A stretch of 9,171 nt of DNA from Rhodospirillales bacterium (GTDB taxonomy: Bacteria > Pseudomonadota > Alphaproteobacteria > Rhodospirillales > JABHCV01), in assembly GCA_016776705.1 (NCBI GenBank), contig JADHSW010000116.1:1-9171 (forward strand), given 5' to 3'. The notes under the pieces are model-generated. The model did not search any database, was not told the DNA's origin, and worked only from the letters and a program-made list of their open reading frames with translations. Position 1 is the first letter of the stretch, and each line of letters begins with the position of its first letter. Made by a program: the position numbers and the translations under genes. Positions 1-7,020 of this stretch are shown piece after piece.

Positions 1-490
1 CAGAGCCCTGACCAAAGGTTACCAGTTTTGATTTTCCGTAAACACCACGCAGGTTAATAACCGCCCCAAGCTCGCCCGATTGCACAATCTTAAGGGCCTT
101 GCGAACGGAATCATGATAGCGGTGGTTGAAGCCGTATTTGAGCTTTTGATCCGGGTGGTGTTTCTCGCAATCAATAACCCGTTGGATATCAGTCAGGTTT
201 CGCCCCGGTGGCTTTTCGCAAAAAACATGCAGGCCCTTTTCCAGTCCGGCAACCGTGACTTCGGCCGCCATGTCGTTACTGATGCAAACGATCAGTGCGT
301 CCAGGTCCTGTTCCAGCACATCCTGATAATTGTTAAAGGCGCTAACGCCATCTTCCAGCTTGTCGCCGGTGTCAATTTTCCGGTCACAGACGGCAACCAC
401 GGTCATGTCGTCCCGATCACGGATAACCCCGTGACGGCGCTTGCCGACAACACCATAACCGGCAATGCCGACGCGTAAGGGGAGGCCCAT
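1..490 (-). CDS. Gfo/Idh/MocA family oxidoreductase, N-terminal part (C-terminus cut by window edge)
   Basis: Predicted NAD(P)-dependent sugar dehydrogenase of the cytoplasm, acting on a sugar, nucleotide sugar or cyclitol. About 163 residues are visible before the window ends, so less than half of the usual 330-380 is present. The Rossmann motif GYGVVG is at residues 11-16, after a short beta strand (LRVGIA). The acidic end of strand 2 is VAVCDRK (32-38), and the family's EKP motif, with its functional lysine, is at 92-94 in HVFCEKPPGR. A NHRYHDSVRKA stretch (122-132) and SGELG (138-142) are also typical. The region with the catalytic His/Asp is off the edge. The ATG overlaps the stop of the preceding gene (TAATG), and a strong GGAGGG Shine-Dalgarno at 505-500 lies nine bases upstream, which fixes the start. 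It sits directly after a second member of the same family but is clearly divergent from it, so the two probably act on different substrates or steps. Family is sure; substrate unknown. Confidence 0.9.
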   Translation of the reverse strand, partial: MGLPLRVGIAGYGVVGKRRHGVIRDRDDMTVVAVCDRKIDTGDKLEDGVSAFNNYQDVLEQDLDALIVCISNDMAAEVTVAGLEKGLHVFCEKPPGRNLTDIQRVIDCEKHHPDQKLKYGFNHRYHDSVRKALKIVQSGELGAVINLRGVYGKSKLVTFGQGS

Positions 491-1611
491 TATGCTGTAC
501 CCTCCGGCGCAGGAGTTCGATAAAGGTCCGAAATTTGATCGTTTGGGCGACCCAAGCGGGCGGACTGTTCGCCACCGCCCACATCGACCCAGCCACCGGC
601 TTCGTCGGATCTATAAAAGGCGTGCAACAACTTAAGCGTACCCAGGCAGTCTTCCCTGTCCACCGGATAGGGTGCCGTCCCCGCAAAATGCCTGACAATA
701 TCGCCATACATTTCCGAATGGCCATAACCGTAGACCGCGCCGTGCCCCTTGATGCCGACAAAATCCTCGCTATTGGTGGGGCAAGCGGCGGGGTCAGGAG
801 TGAACACCTGCAGTTCATTGACGCCGACGCCGCCGATCTGGGCCAGCCCCTTCGAGCCAACCAGCGAGATCGAGGCCTCGAAGTCATCGGGGCGGGCCGC
901 CGTGGTGGCCTCTAACACACCAACACAGTCAGTTTCATAAGCCATCGCAGCAACCACCGTATCTTCGACTTCGATATCGGCACCCAGGGTGCGCATGGTG
1001 GCGCTGACACGCCCGACAGGTCCACCAAGGTAGCGCAACAAATCAATATGGTGGATGCTCTGATTGGTCAGCGCCCCGCCATCGTGAGAAAAGGTGCCGC
1101 GCCAGGGTGCCATATCGTAATAACGTTGCGGGCGACACCAGCGCACACGAACGGCAACGATGCGCAATTCGCCCAGCTCACCGTCGTCCAAGGCGCGACG
1201 TACCCGCCGCACCGCCTTGTTGTAACGGTTTTGGAAAACCGGGAAAATTTCGACACCTTTTACGTCCGCCAGCCGGTAGGCCGCCTCTGCCTGTTCGGGT
1301 TGCATGAAGGTCGGCTTTTCGACAATCACATGCTTGGCGTAACGCTCAATGATTTCGCTGGTGTGCTCGAAATGCATACCCGATGGGGTAATCACAGAAA
1401 CAATATCGATGTCCGGATGACCCGCCATCATATCGTGATAATTGGTGAAATGGGGGACGCCATACTCCTGGGCGTAGGATTGCGCCCTGTCTGCCTCGAG
1501 ATCACAGACTGCTGTAAGCTGCACACCGTCAGTATTGGCTATAGACAGGCAGTGATGGCCGGCGACGCGGCCGCAACCGATCAGGGCGACGTTCAGGATT
1601 TTCGTATTCAT
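490..1611 (-). CDS. Gfo/Idh/MocA family oxidoreductase, complete (373 aa)
   Basis: Predicted cytoplasmic NAD(P)-dependent oxidoreductase that oxidises or reduces a hydroxyl/keto group of a sugar, UDP-sugar or cyclitol. Full family length. An N-terminal Rossmann domain carries GCGRVAGHH (12-20), the acidic strand-2 end AVCDLEAD (34-41), ITPSGMH (74-80) and EKP (98-100). The C-terminal domain has QNRYN (127-131) and the active-site segment starting GGALTNQ at 178, with His187/His188 and Asp190 in the expected catalytic positions. Asn183 stands where some members have Asp, which is also seen in other members, and Ser185 stands where Gly is common. A GGAA Shine-Dalgarno (1623-1620) lies eight bases before the ATG. 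There is a 36-base gap after the radical SAM gene, with no terminator, and the stop overlaps the next ATG. WlbA/WbpB-type UDP-sugar 3-dehydrogenases and inositol dehydrogenases belong to the same family, and I cannot choose among them. Confidence 0.93.
   Translation of the reverse strand: MNTKILNVALIGCGRVAGHHCLSIANTDGVQLTAVCDLEADRAQSYAQEYGVPHFTNYHDMMAGHPDIDIVSVITPSGMHFEHTSEIIERYAKHVIVEKPTFMQPEQAEAAYRLADVKGVEIFPVFQNRYNKAVRRVRRALDDGELGELRIVAVRVRWCRPQRYYDMAPWRGTFSHDGGALTNQSIHHIDLLRYLGGPVGRVSATMRTLGADIEVEDTVVAAMAYETDCVGVLEATTAARPDDFEASISLVGSKGLAQIGGVGVNELQVFTPDPAACPTNSEDFVGIKGHGAVYGYGHSEMYGDIVRHFAGTAPYPVDREDCLGTLKLLHAFYRSDEAGGWVDVGGGEQSARLGRPNDQISDLYRTPAPEGTA
500..505 (-). promoter_or_regulatory. 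Shine-Dalgarno of the second oxidoreductase gene
   Basis: GGAGGG on the minus strand, nine bases before the ATG at 490 and inside the end of the preceding gene. It is the strongest Shine-Dalgarno in the window and fixes the start of the partial oxidoreductase. Confidence 0.7.
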
Positions 1612-1647
1612 GGAATTGTTTCCGTTGATGAGGCCTAAAACCGGTCT
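1612..1647 (-). other. Short intergenic gap with Shine-Dalgarno for the oxidoreductase
   Basis: These 36 bases separate the radical SAM gene's TAG from the oxidoreductase ATG. The only signal is a GGAA at 1623-1620, eight bases before the start. There is no hairpin with a T-run, so transcription very probably continues through. Confidence 0.6.
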
Positions 1648-2847
1648 CTATTTCCCATAACTTTCAAAACGTTTGGTCCGTGATTTCTGGACCGCTTTGC
1701 GAATGGGTATTTGTAGCTGTTCGGGAAGGTAGTGAAAAGCCTTGCGGGCGACGTTTTTGGCCTTAAAGCGCACGGGGTTGTTGTCGGTTTCCCGGTGCTG
1801 CTTAAGGATAGTGCGCAGCTGTTCCAGCAAAATTGTGGCATCTTCCATGCCCCTGTCGCGCACCTTGTTCAGGGCGCTTTCAATATCGCGGAACATGATA
1901 GCGAATTGTTGATCCGTAAAATGCAGGAATTCCTGTTGGAAGCCCGATTCCTGATAAGGGTTGGCAACCAGCAAAAGCAGCGGTTCGGCATCAACGCCCA
2001 GGGCCAGATCAACGAAAGCCTCAATCTCTTGGCAATTGACACTGTTGACGGTCATCGACACGGTAAATTGAAAATCTTTCTTGTTTTTTAGGTCGCGAAG
2101 TTTGTGCAAATTCTCGATAGCCGTGCCCCAGGCAGCGTTCTTTCCACGCACCCGCAAAGTATCAAAACTTTGTTCGGTTGCCGCGTCCAGAGAGGCGGCC
2201 ATACAAGTGATCGGCAAGCGGTCCAGGGTCTCGTAAACCCGTTCGGTCAACAACGTTGCATTGGTAATGAAATAAAACCGGGTTTCCAGATTGGCATTAT
2301 GATTTTCCAGGAAATCCAGCACCGGCTTGAAATAAAACGGTTCGCCACCGAATGGGAAGACGACCTGGCTTGTACGCGCGTAATTGCGGGCCTCCTCCAT
2401 GAAGCTGTCAGGAAGCTTGATACGCATCTTGGCATCTTCGCGCTGATAACAGTGATAGCAGTCCAGATTACAGGCATAAGAATAGGTAAAGCGAAACCAG
2501 CGCGGGTCGGACTTAAGAACGATCTGACCGGCGTTGAATTCTTCTTCGTTGAGAACCGCGTTGGTGTGCTGATCGCTGTCAGCGCTTAGTTCCGTATACC
2601 AATCAAGGTTTTCGTATTTTTTACCGCCCTGCAAAACCGGGCAGGTGTGTGGGCACATAGCGTATGCGCCTTCGTCCTGCATGCGCTTACGGCTGGCCTG
2701 AAAGCCCTCGCCGTTCCAGATTTCGGCGACGGTGCCATCGTTGACGTTGCCCAGAACCGTGTTGTTGTTACAACACATGGTGACGTCACCATTGGGATTG
2801 TTGACTTCAAAATGAGCCCACGGGTGTTTGCAGATAAATTTTTTCAT
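1648..2847 (-). CDS. Radical SAM protein with N-terminal SPASM/twitch-like cysteine domain (399 aa)
   Basis: Radical SAM enzyme: a 4Fe-4S cluster cleaves S-adenosylmethionine to start radical chemistry. The canonical CX3CX2C motif is C126-NLD-C130-YH-C133, followed by GGEP at 167-170, which helps bind SAM. Ahead of the barrel, residues 1-75 form a SPASM/twitch-like auxiliary-cluster domain: C6 followed by PW, C25-C26 after a GDVTM strand, GNVNDGTVAEIWN (33-45), then C65 and C69. SPASM domains usually follow the barrel, but N-terminal 'twitch' radical SAM proteins are a recognised group. The tail after about 340 is basic (KAKNVARK, KSRTKR) and may fold separately. It begins three bases after the stop of the B12-type radical SAM gene, with only a weak GGG ahead, so translation is probably coupled. 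The substrate is unknown. A sugar or lipid-linked glycan fits the context, but peptide modification cannot be excluded because SPASM enzymes often act on peptides. Confidence 0.92.
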   Translation of the reverse strand: MKKFICKHPWAHFEVNNPNGDVTMCCNNNTVLGNVNDGTVAEIWNGEGFQASRKRMQDEGAYAMCPHTCPVLQGGKKYENLDWYTELSADSDQHTNAVLNEEEFNAGQIVLKSDPRWFRFTYSYACNLDCYHCYQREDAKMRIKLPDSFMEEARNYARTSQVVFPFGGEPFYFKPVLDFLENHNANLETRFYFITNATLLTERVYETLDRLPITCMAASLDAATEQSFDTLRVRGKNAAWGTAIENLHKLRDLKNKKDFQFTVSMTVNSVNCQEIEAFVDLALGVDAEPLLLLVANPYQESGFQQEFLHFTDQQFAIMFRDIESALNKVRDRGMEDATILLEQLRTILKQHRETDNNPVRFKAKNVARKAFHYLPEQLQIPIRKAVQKSRTKRFESYGK

Positions 2848-2850
2848 CGT

Positions 2851-4545
2851 TTAAAACCCGATCATCGGGGTGATCAGACGCTCCATACTTTCTGCGCTCA
2901 GGCGTTCCTTGCTGGTCAGGTAATTCTCTTTCAGGTCGATGGCCTTGGCGCCCTTTGTTTCATCGAAGAACGTCTTGGCCATATCCTGGTTCTCGTTGAG
3001 GAAATTTTCACTGTAAATGTCGGAATAATGTTTGCGAATTTGCAAGCCTTCCTCGTCCGCTGTTTCAGCGCGGCGAATGTTGTCCCATTCACTCTTTGGA
3101 AAATAACAATAAAGCGGCAGCGTCATCAGAAGGCCGTCAATTTCGTCTGCACTTAAATGAGGCGGCGGCATGCGTAACAATGAGCGCGATGTGTTGTGAC
3201 GGGTGATTGTGCTGTCGTCCAGCCAGCCATTGGCCACGGCGGCCTTGCGCAGCGAGGTACCGTGATAGGGGGTAAAGATGAACGAGGTCAGAGTGTCATA
3301 ACCGTGAATGGAGCGGACCAGTTCAATCGTATCCATTACCAACTCGCGGGTTTCCCCCGGCAGACCGATGATGACATTCAGGCTAAAGGCGATGCCACTA
3401 TCGGCGATCATCTCGAAGCGTTTGATAATTTCCTTGTTGGTAATTTTTCGGCGAAGGACCTTGTTTCTAAAATGTTCGTTACCGCATTCAATGCCGAAAG
3501 CGATGCGGTAACAATTGACTTCTTTAAGTCGAGCCAGGATTTCCGTATCGCAATTTTCGGCTCGGGTATTGAAATAGAAAGGAAGCTTGAATTCTTCGTA
3601 CATGTCGCAAAATTCAAAAATTTCTTTTCTTGGCCGGGCCAGGAAACTGTCGTCGGTAAAAAAGAAAAATTCAATATCCAGATCATCTTTCAGGGCGTGC
3701 ATGTGATCGCGCAAGCGCTCGATATTTGTTCTTCGTAAATAATTTCCAAGTTCATTCTTCTTGGTAAACAAACGCTGGCTTGGAGAATTGCAGTAGGTAC
3801 ATGCATAGGGGCAACCACGGTAAGATTCGATGGAAACCATCTTGAAAACCCGGCCCCCCATGGGGCGGTTGAAGCGCGAGCGTTCAAACAATGAGAAATC
3901 CGGAATAATATCGTTAATGTCAGCTAGTGGTGGCTGTGCCGTCTTGATAATTTCTCCCGTTGGTTTCTTCAGCCATGTGCCGGGAATGCCCTCAAGGGAT
4001 TTTCCCTGACGAACGGCATTGGCGACACTAACAATAGATTGCTCGCCTTCACCCAGGCCTATTAAACTAATCGCATCAGCTGCAATGGCAACTTCCGGCG
4101 CCATGGTTGGGAAAACCCCGCCAACCAGATGCGGGATTTGTAAATCTTCAACAGCATCAAGCATGGTCAAGGCCTGAAGGAAAGTATCTTCGACAATAGA
4201 GAACAACATCAGATCAGGTTGATAGTCGATCACCTTCTCGCGAAAATCCTTCAGCATGTTTGATTTGATCTCGATTCCAAGATCGTCCTTGATGCTGAAT
4301 TTTCGGACGTTAAGAAGTTTGACGCGATTTTCCGAATAATTGATCTTGGTTTCCGAATAATTGGTTTCGTGGCTGTCGTAATGGGTCGTCTCAAACATAT
4401 CTACCCCGTAGCCTTCGTCTTTGAGGATACGGGTGAACAGCGCAATTGCCAGGCCCGGAACAAGCATCAACGGCAAGTTCGGATAGACAATCAGAACTTT
4501 AAAATCGTCTCTATCTTTGATCTGGGTTTGCTCGGAAGACACCAT
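2851..4545 (-). CDS. B12-binding-type radical SAM protein (564 aa)
   Basis: Member of the cobalamin-dependent radical SAM class by architecture, which includes methyltransferases and ring-rearranging or oxidising enzymes such as BchE. Residues about 15-205 form a Rossmann-like B12-binding domain: VLIVYPNLPLMLVPG (17-31), LMLFSIVED (112-120), HLVGGVFPT (139-147) and GLGEGE (163-168). The usual DXHXXG cobalamin ligand motif is not obvious, so B12 might bind base-off without a protein His ligand or not at all. The radical SAM barrel starts at about 235 with SYRGCPYACTYC, giving C245, C249 and C252. Later come FFTDDSF (295-301), GIECGNE (351-357), IIGLPGET (392-399) and FTPYHGT (424-430), all typical of this class. 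The C-terminal 110 residues are helical and of unknown role. The ATG at 4545 has only a weak purine-rich AGAAAG upstream. The gene looks less GC-rich than the glycosyltransferase-like gene before it. It is adjacent to a second radical SAM gene, suggesting sequential or paired work. Confidence 0.93.
   Translation of the reverse strand: MVSSEQTQIKDRDDFKVLIVYPNLPLMLVPGLAIALFTRILKDEGYGVDMFETTHYDSHETNYSETKINYSENRVKLLNVRKFSIKDDLGIEIKSNMLKDFREKVIDYQPDLMLFSIVEDTFLQALTMLDAVEDLQIPHLVGGVFPTMAPEVAIAADAISLIGLGEGEQSIVSVANAVRQGKSLEGIPGTWLKKPTGEIIKTAQPPLADINDIIPDFSLFERSRFNRPMGGRVFKMVSIESYRGCPYACTYCNSPSQRLFTKKNELGNYLRRTNIERLRDHMHALKDDLDIEFFFFTDDSFLARPRKEIFEFCDMYEEFKLPFYFNTRAENCDTEILARLKEVNCYRIAFGIECGNEHFRNKVLRRKITNKEIIKRFEMIADSGIAFSLNVIIGLPGETRELVMDTIELVRSIHGYDTLTSFIFTPYHGTSLRKAAVANGWLDDSTITRHNTSRSLLRMPPPHLSADEIDGLLMTLPLYCYFPKSEWDNIRRAETADEEGLQIRKHYSDIYSENFLNENQDMAKTFFDETKGAKAIDLKENYLTSKERLSAESMERLITPMIGF
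4330..4363 (-). repeat. Short imperfect tandem repeat inside the B12-type radical SAM gene
   Basis: The 13-base word TTCCGAATAATTG (plus strand) occurs at 4330-4342 and again at 4351-4363, exactly 21 bases or seven codons apart. In the protein this gives two NYSE units (NYSETKI then NYSENRV, residues about 62-75), in the linker after the first alpha/beta unit. It looks like a small in-frame duplication in a loop. Confidence 0.6.
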
Positions 4546-4589
4546 GAATTTTCTTTCTGGAAGGCCGTCGGTAATTTAAGTGAATATGA
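4546..4589 (-). other. Short intergenic gap, no clear signal
   Basis: These 44 bases between the GT-B-like gene and the B12-type radical SAM gene are AT-rich near the first stop. They hold a weak AGAAAG element at 4558-4553, just before the ATG. I see no terminator hairpin and no convincing promoter. Confidence 0.5.
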
Positions 4590-6221
4590 TTACTGAAGCG
4601 GCTTATTGCAAGGAGCGTTAACGCCGCCAAAAGCCCGATTCCAGACACTGACATCAAATGCTGATAAAACAGCCCCTGACGCAGGCACCCTGGGCTTATG
4701 CAAAGAACCAAGTGCTGTCGCCAAAGTCTCGCCATCAACAGCGCGGGCGCTTAAATTTGGCGGCAATGTGTTCATGGCGATGGTCCCCCAGGGACGGAAC
4801 CTGAGCGTCGGCATGCCACGAAGCAGTGCCTCCAGCCCAATTGTGCCGAGACAATATATCACTGCCGAAACTCCCGGCAATTCTTCCAATGTCCCGTAAG
4901 TGCGACTGATAGTGTCTGTTTCGTGAAATGCAAAATCGTACATGGGGTGGACTTTGAAAAGAAAACGGTGGCCTTCCTGACCCAACGGGTAGATGGCTTC
5001 CATCATTTCCGTCGAAAATTCCTGATGTCCCGGCAAGGCGACAAATATCGGGCCATCCGGGTCGTAAGTGAAGCCGTCATGTTCGGCAAGGCGAAGGTTG
5101 CCGCCGATTGTTAATCGTTGGTCGGGGATGCCCCACTCGGCCAGATTATCCCTGTATACCGGACCGTTGCAGATGATTTGGTCGGGGATGCTGTCCAGAC
5201 CATCGGTGTTTGCCGACGGGCTCTGTCCAAACATGTGCGGACCGACAACCGTGTGCTGAAAACCGACTGTACGGATACCCTGTTGCTTCGCCGCGCGAAC
5301 CACAGCCCTTTCCCAAGGATGGTTTTCCCAAGGCCAGGAAATGCAGCCCGGTTTGCTCTGTTCAAGCCAGGCACATTGACAATTGATCTGCCAACGGGTC
5401 ATGGCGGCGCTTCCTCCGCTGCCTTCGATTTCAGCGGCGCGCGCGACCAGCAGGCCCTCTGGGCCAGCTATGTCAGCGGCGGCCGGTCGCCAACGGGTCC
5501 ACAGCAACGGCAATATCCATTTAAATTTGCCCCAGGCATGCAAACTGGAAGTGCGCCCATCTGCAGCCAGCTGGGTAGCCCGCGCCGCCGGACAATCCGT
5601 GTGCATCATGCGCTGAAGGCCCGGAATATCCCGCATCAAGGTGCCAAAGTAGGCATCATAGCCATCACTTCGGCTGTCTGGATGGCCATAGACAATCAGG
5701 GTCGGGGCATTGGCAGAACCAGACAAGCCAATCCGACGCGCCGTAAGCATTTCGCCAGTTACCCTCACTGCGACCCGGATCCGGGCCAACACACCCCTGA
5801 TGCGAAGTTTGATGATCTTCGACCAAAGTGGCGGCGGCGTGCCGCAATTTACACCCTCAAAGCCAGCGAGAAGACGGAACAACCACGGGTCATCACAAAC
5901 CAGCAGCGTTCTTTCTTCCTCATCAGCCAACTCCTGTGTCAGCTGAACCCAGGCCAGCATGACCCCGAAATCCGACGCATAGGTTCCGGCCGTCGGCATG
6001 TGGGCAAGTTCGGCTGATGGTGTCTTGGCAATTGCCCTGGCGAGTTCCCACCAATGATCGCGGATGTCTTCAAAGGCGGCCTCTAGCCGGGTCGCAAATT
6101 CGGCCAGTCTTGGGCGGTTTGGTCTATCGCAAAAGGTCGCTATCGCGCCGGGAACCGAACACCAGCGATCATGTGCAAGGTCGGGTGTCACATCCACCGA
6201 ACGGCGCAAGACGACGGGCAT
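4590..6221 (-). CDS. GT-B-fold-like surface carbohydrate biosynthesis protein (543 aa)
   Basis: Probable glycosyltransferase or related nucleotide-sugar/glycan enzyme of the cytoplasm. I recognise no exact characterised relative. The C-terminal half has the signs of a GT-B nucleotide-sugar-binding domain: WPWENHPWERA (296-306), QQGIRTVGFQHTVVGPH (313-329), CNGPVYRDNL (351-360), FLFKVHPMYDF (420-430) and CLGTIGLEALLRGMP (457-471). The pattern 'Glu-rich contact, then G-x-QH, later K-x-HP and a small-residue loop with E' recurs in surface-carbohydrate, capsule and sialyl-type transferases. The N-terminal 290 residues include LLVCDDPWLFRLL (106-118) and a basic stretch at 133-164 (KLRIRGVLARIRV) that could touch the membrane surface. 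There is no signal peptide and no clear transmembrane helix. The ATG overlaps the dehydrogenase stop (TAATG), so translation is probably coupled. Base composition looks GC-richer than the radical SAM genes. It may belong to the O-antigen-type surface carbohydrate proteins known mainly from genomes. Enzymatic activity is inferred. Confidence 0.72.
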   Translation of the reverse strand: MPVVLRRSVDVTPDLAHDRWCSVPGAIATFCDRPNRPRLAEFATRLEAAFEDIRDHWWELARAIAKTPSAELAHMPTAGTYASDFGVMLAWVQLTQELADEEERTLLVCDDPWLFRLLAGFEGVNCGTPPPLWSKIIKLRIRGVLARIRVAVRVTGEMLTARRIGLSGSANAPTLIVYGHPDSRSDGYDAYFGTLMRDIPGLQRMMHTDCPAARATQLAADGRTSSLHAWGKFKWILPLLWTRWRPAAADIAGPEGLLVARAAEIEGSGGSAAMTRWQINCQCAWLEQSKPGCISWPWENHPWERAVVRAAKQQGIRTVGFQHTVVGPHMFGQSPSANTDGLDSIPDQIICNGPVYRDNLAEWGIPDQRLTIGGNLRLAEHDGFTYDPDGPIFVALPGHQEFSTEMMEAIYPLGQEGHRFLFKVHPMYDFAFHETDTISRTYGTLEELPGVSAVIYCLGTIGLEALLRGMPTLRFRPWGTIAMNTLPPNLSARAVDGETLATALGSLHKPRVPASGAVLSAFDVSVWNRAFGGVNAPCNKPLQ

Positions 6222-6994
6222 TAAAGCCAGTCACCACCGGTCAGCGGCAACATCTGGCCGGTGATAAAGCTTGCCCAGCCGGACAGCAGATAGATCATCA
6301 GCGCCGCCGCCTCCTCCGGGTCGCCGCCACGTTTCAAGGGCACCATATCGGCGCGCGCGGCCATGTCTTCTTCGGTTTTTTCATGCCAGCGCTGATGGAA
6401 ACCGCTGGCGATATAACCAAAACGGACACCATTAACCAGTATGTTATCGGGGGCGCCCTCGCGCGCCAGGCCCTGAACCATGCATTCGGTGCCGCGCTTG
6501 GCTATGGCATATGGGAAAGAGAAAGCACTGCCGCCATGAAGCGCCGATTCCGTGCCGTTCAGAACGATCCTGCCACCGGCTCCCTGCCCGTGCATGTGGG
6601 CCATGGCGGCACGGGCGAGAAAGAAGGGCTGGTTCAGGTTGGTATCAATTTCACCTTCCCAGCCGGCGGCACTCATATCTTTCCAGTGGCCGGTGGCGCG
6701 AATTGATCCCGAAAGAACCACCAGGGCATCAATTCCGCCTGCTTTTTCGGCAAATTCATCAACCAGCCCGCGGCAATCCTGTTCACTCTCGAAGGTGCGA
6801 TTGAGCGGGATGATTCTTTCATCGCCCGCATCGATGGACTGACTGGCCCCGTGCGCCCCGATGATGCAGTCGGAGCCCTCAAGCAGCATGCCGACCAGGG
6901 CGCGGCCAAGACCGCCGGTGGCCCCGGTTATCAGAATGCGCATACCGATATCGACCTGGGGAGTCCAGTCGGGACGATGCAATGCGCTTTTCAT
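6221..6994 (-). CDS. Short-chain dehydrogenase/reductase (SDR), 257 aa
   Basis: NAD(P)-dependent classical SDR, likely reducing or oxidising a keto/hydroxy sugar or a related intermediate. Counted from the ATG at 6994, the cofactor motif TGATGGLG is at residues 23-30, the helix-4 Asn in DTNLNQPF at 119, Ser at 150 in NGTES, and the catalytic pair Y162-x3-K166 in YAIAKRG. The C-terminal GQMLPLTGGDW is the usual SDR ending. The common NNAG structural motif is replaced by LSGS (about 94-97), a variation seen in some SDRs. A TTG six bases further upstream would also open the frame, but the AAAGGAA Shine-Dalgarno at 7009-7003 sits nine bases before the ATG at 6994 and only three before the TTG, so I choose the ATG. 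Met at 6943, directly before RILITGATGG, is a less likely start with poorer Shine-Dalgarno support. The stop overlaps the next start. Substrate unknown. Confidence 0.92.
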   Translation of the reverse strand: MKSALHRPDWTPQVDIGMRILITGATGGLGRALVGMLLEGSDCIIGAHGASQSIDAGDERIIPLNRTFESEQDCRGLVDEFAEKAGGIDALVVLSGSIRATGHWKDMSAAGWEGEIDTNLNQPFFLARAAMAHMHGQGAGGRIVLNGTESALHGGSAFSFPYAIAKRGTECMVQGLAREGAPDNILVNGVRFGYIASGFHQRWHEKTEEDMAARADMVPLKRGGDPEEAAALMIYLLSGWASFITGQMLPLTGGDWL

Positions 6995-7002
6995 GATCAA
7001 TG

Positions 7003-7009
7003 TTCCTTT
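7003..7009 (-). promoter_or_regulatory. Shine-Dalgarno of the SDR gene
   Basis: AAAGGAA on the minus strand, with AGGA nine bases before the ATG at 6994. It decides between the ATG at 6994 and an upstream TTG at 7000. Confidence 0.65.
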
Positions 7010-7020
7010 GCTAGAAGGTA

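Noticed and set aside
1048..1638. Plus-strand open frame of 196 codons
   Set aside because: It lies fully opposite the Gfo/Idh/MocA gene, whose cofactor and active-site motifs are unmistakable. No plausible motif or Shine-Dalgarno on the plus strand.
5118..6017. Long plus-strand open frame of 299 codons opposite the GT-B-like gene
   Set aside because: It mirrors a GC-rich real gene on the other strand. Its translation is low-complexity and rich in Arg, Pro and Gln with no motif, whereas the minus-strand frame carries clear GT-B-like motifs and a coupled start.
6017..6706. Plus-strand open frame of 229 codons opposite the SDR
   Set aside because: A shadow of the SDR and the start of the GT-B-like gene. 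The SDR has full catalytic motifs.
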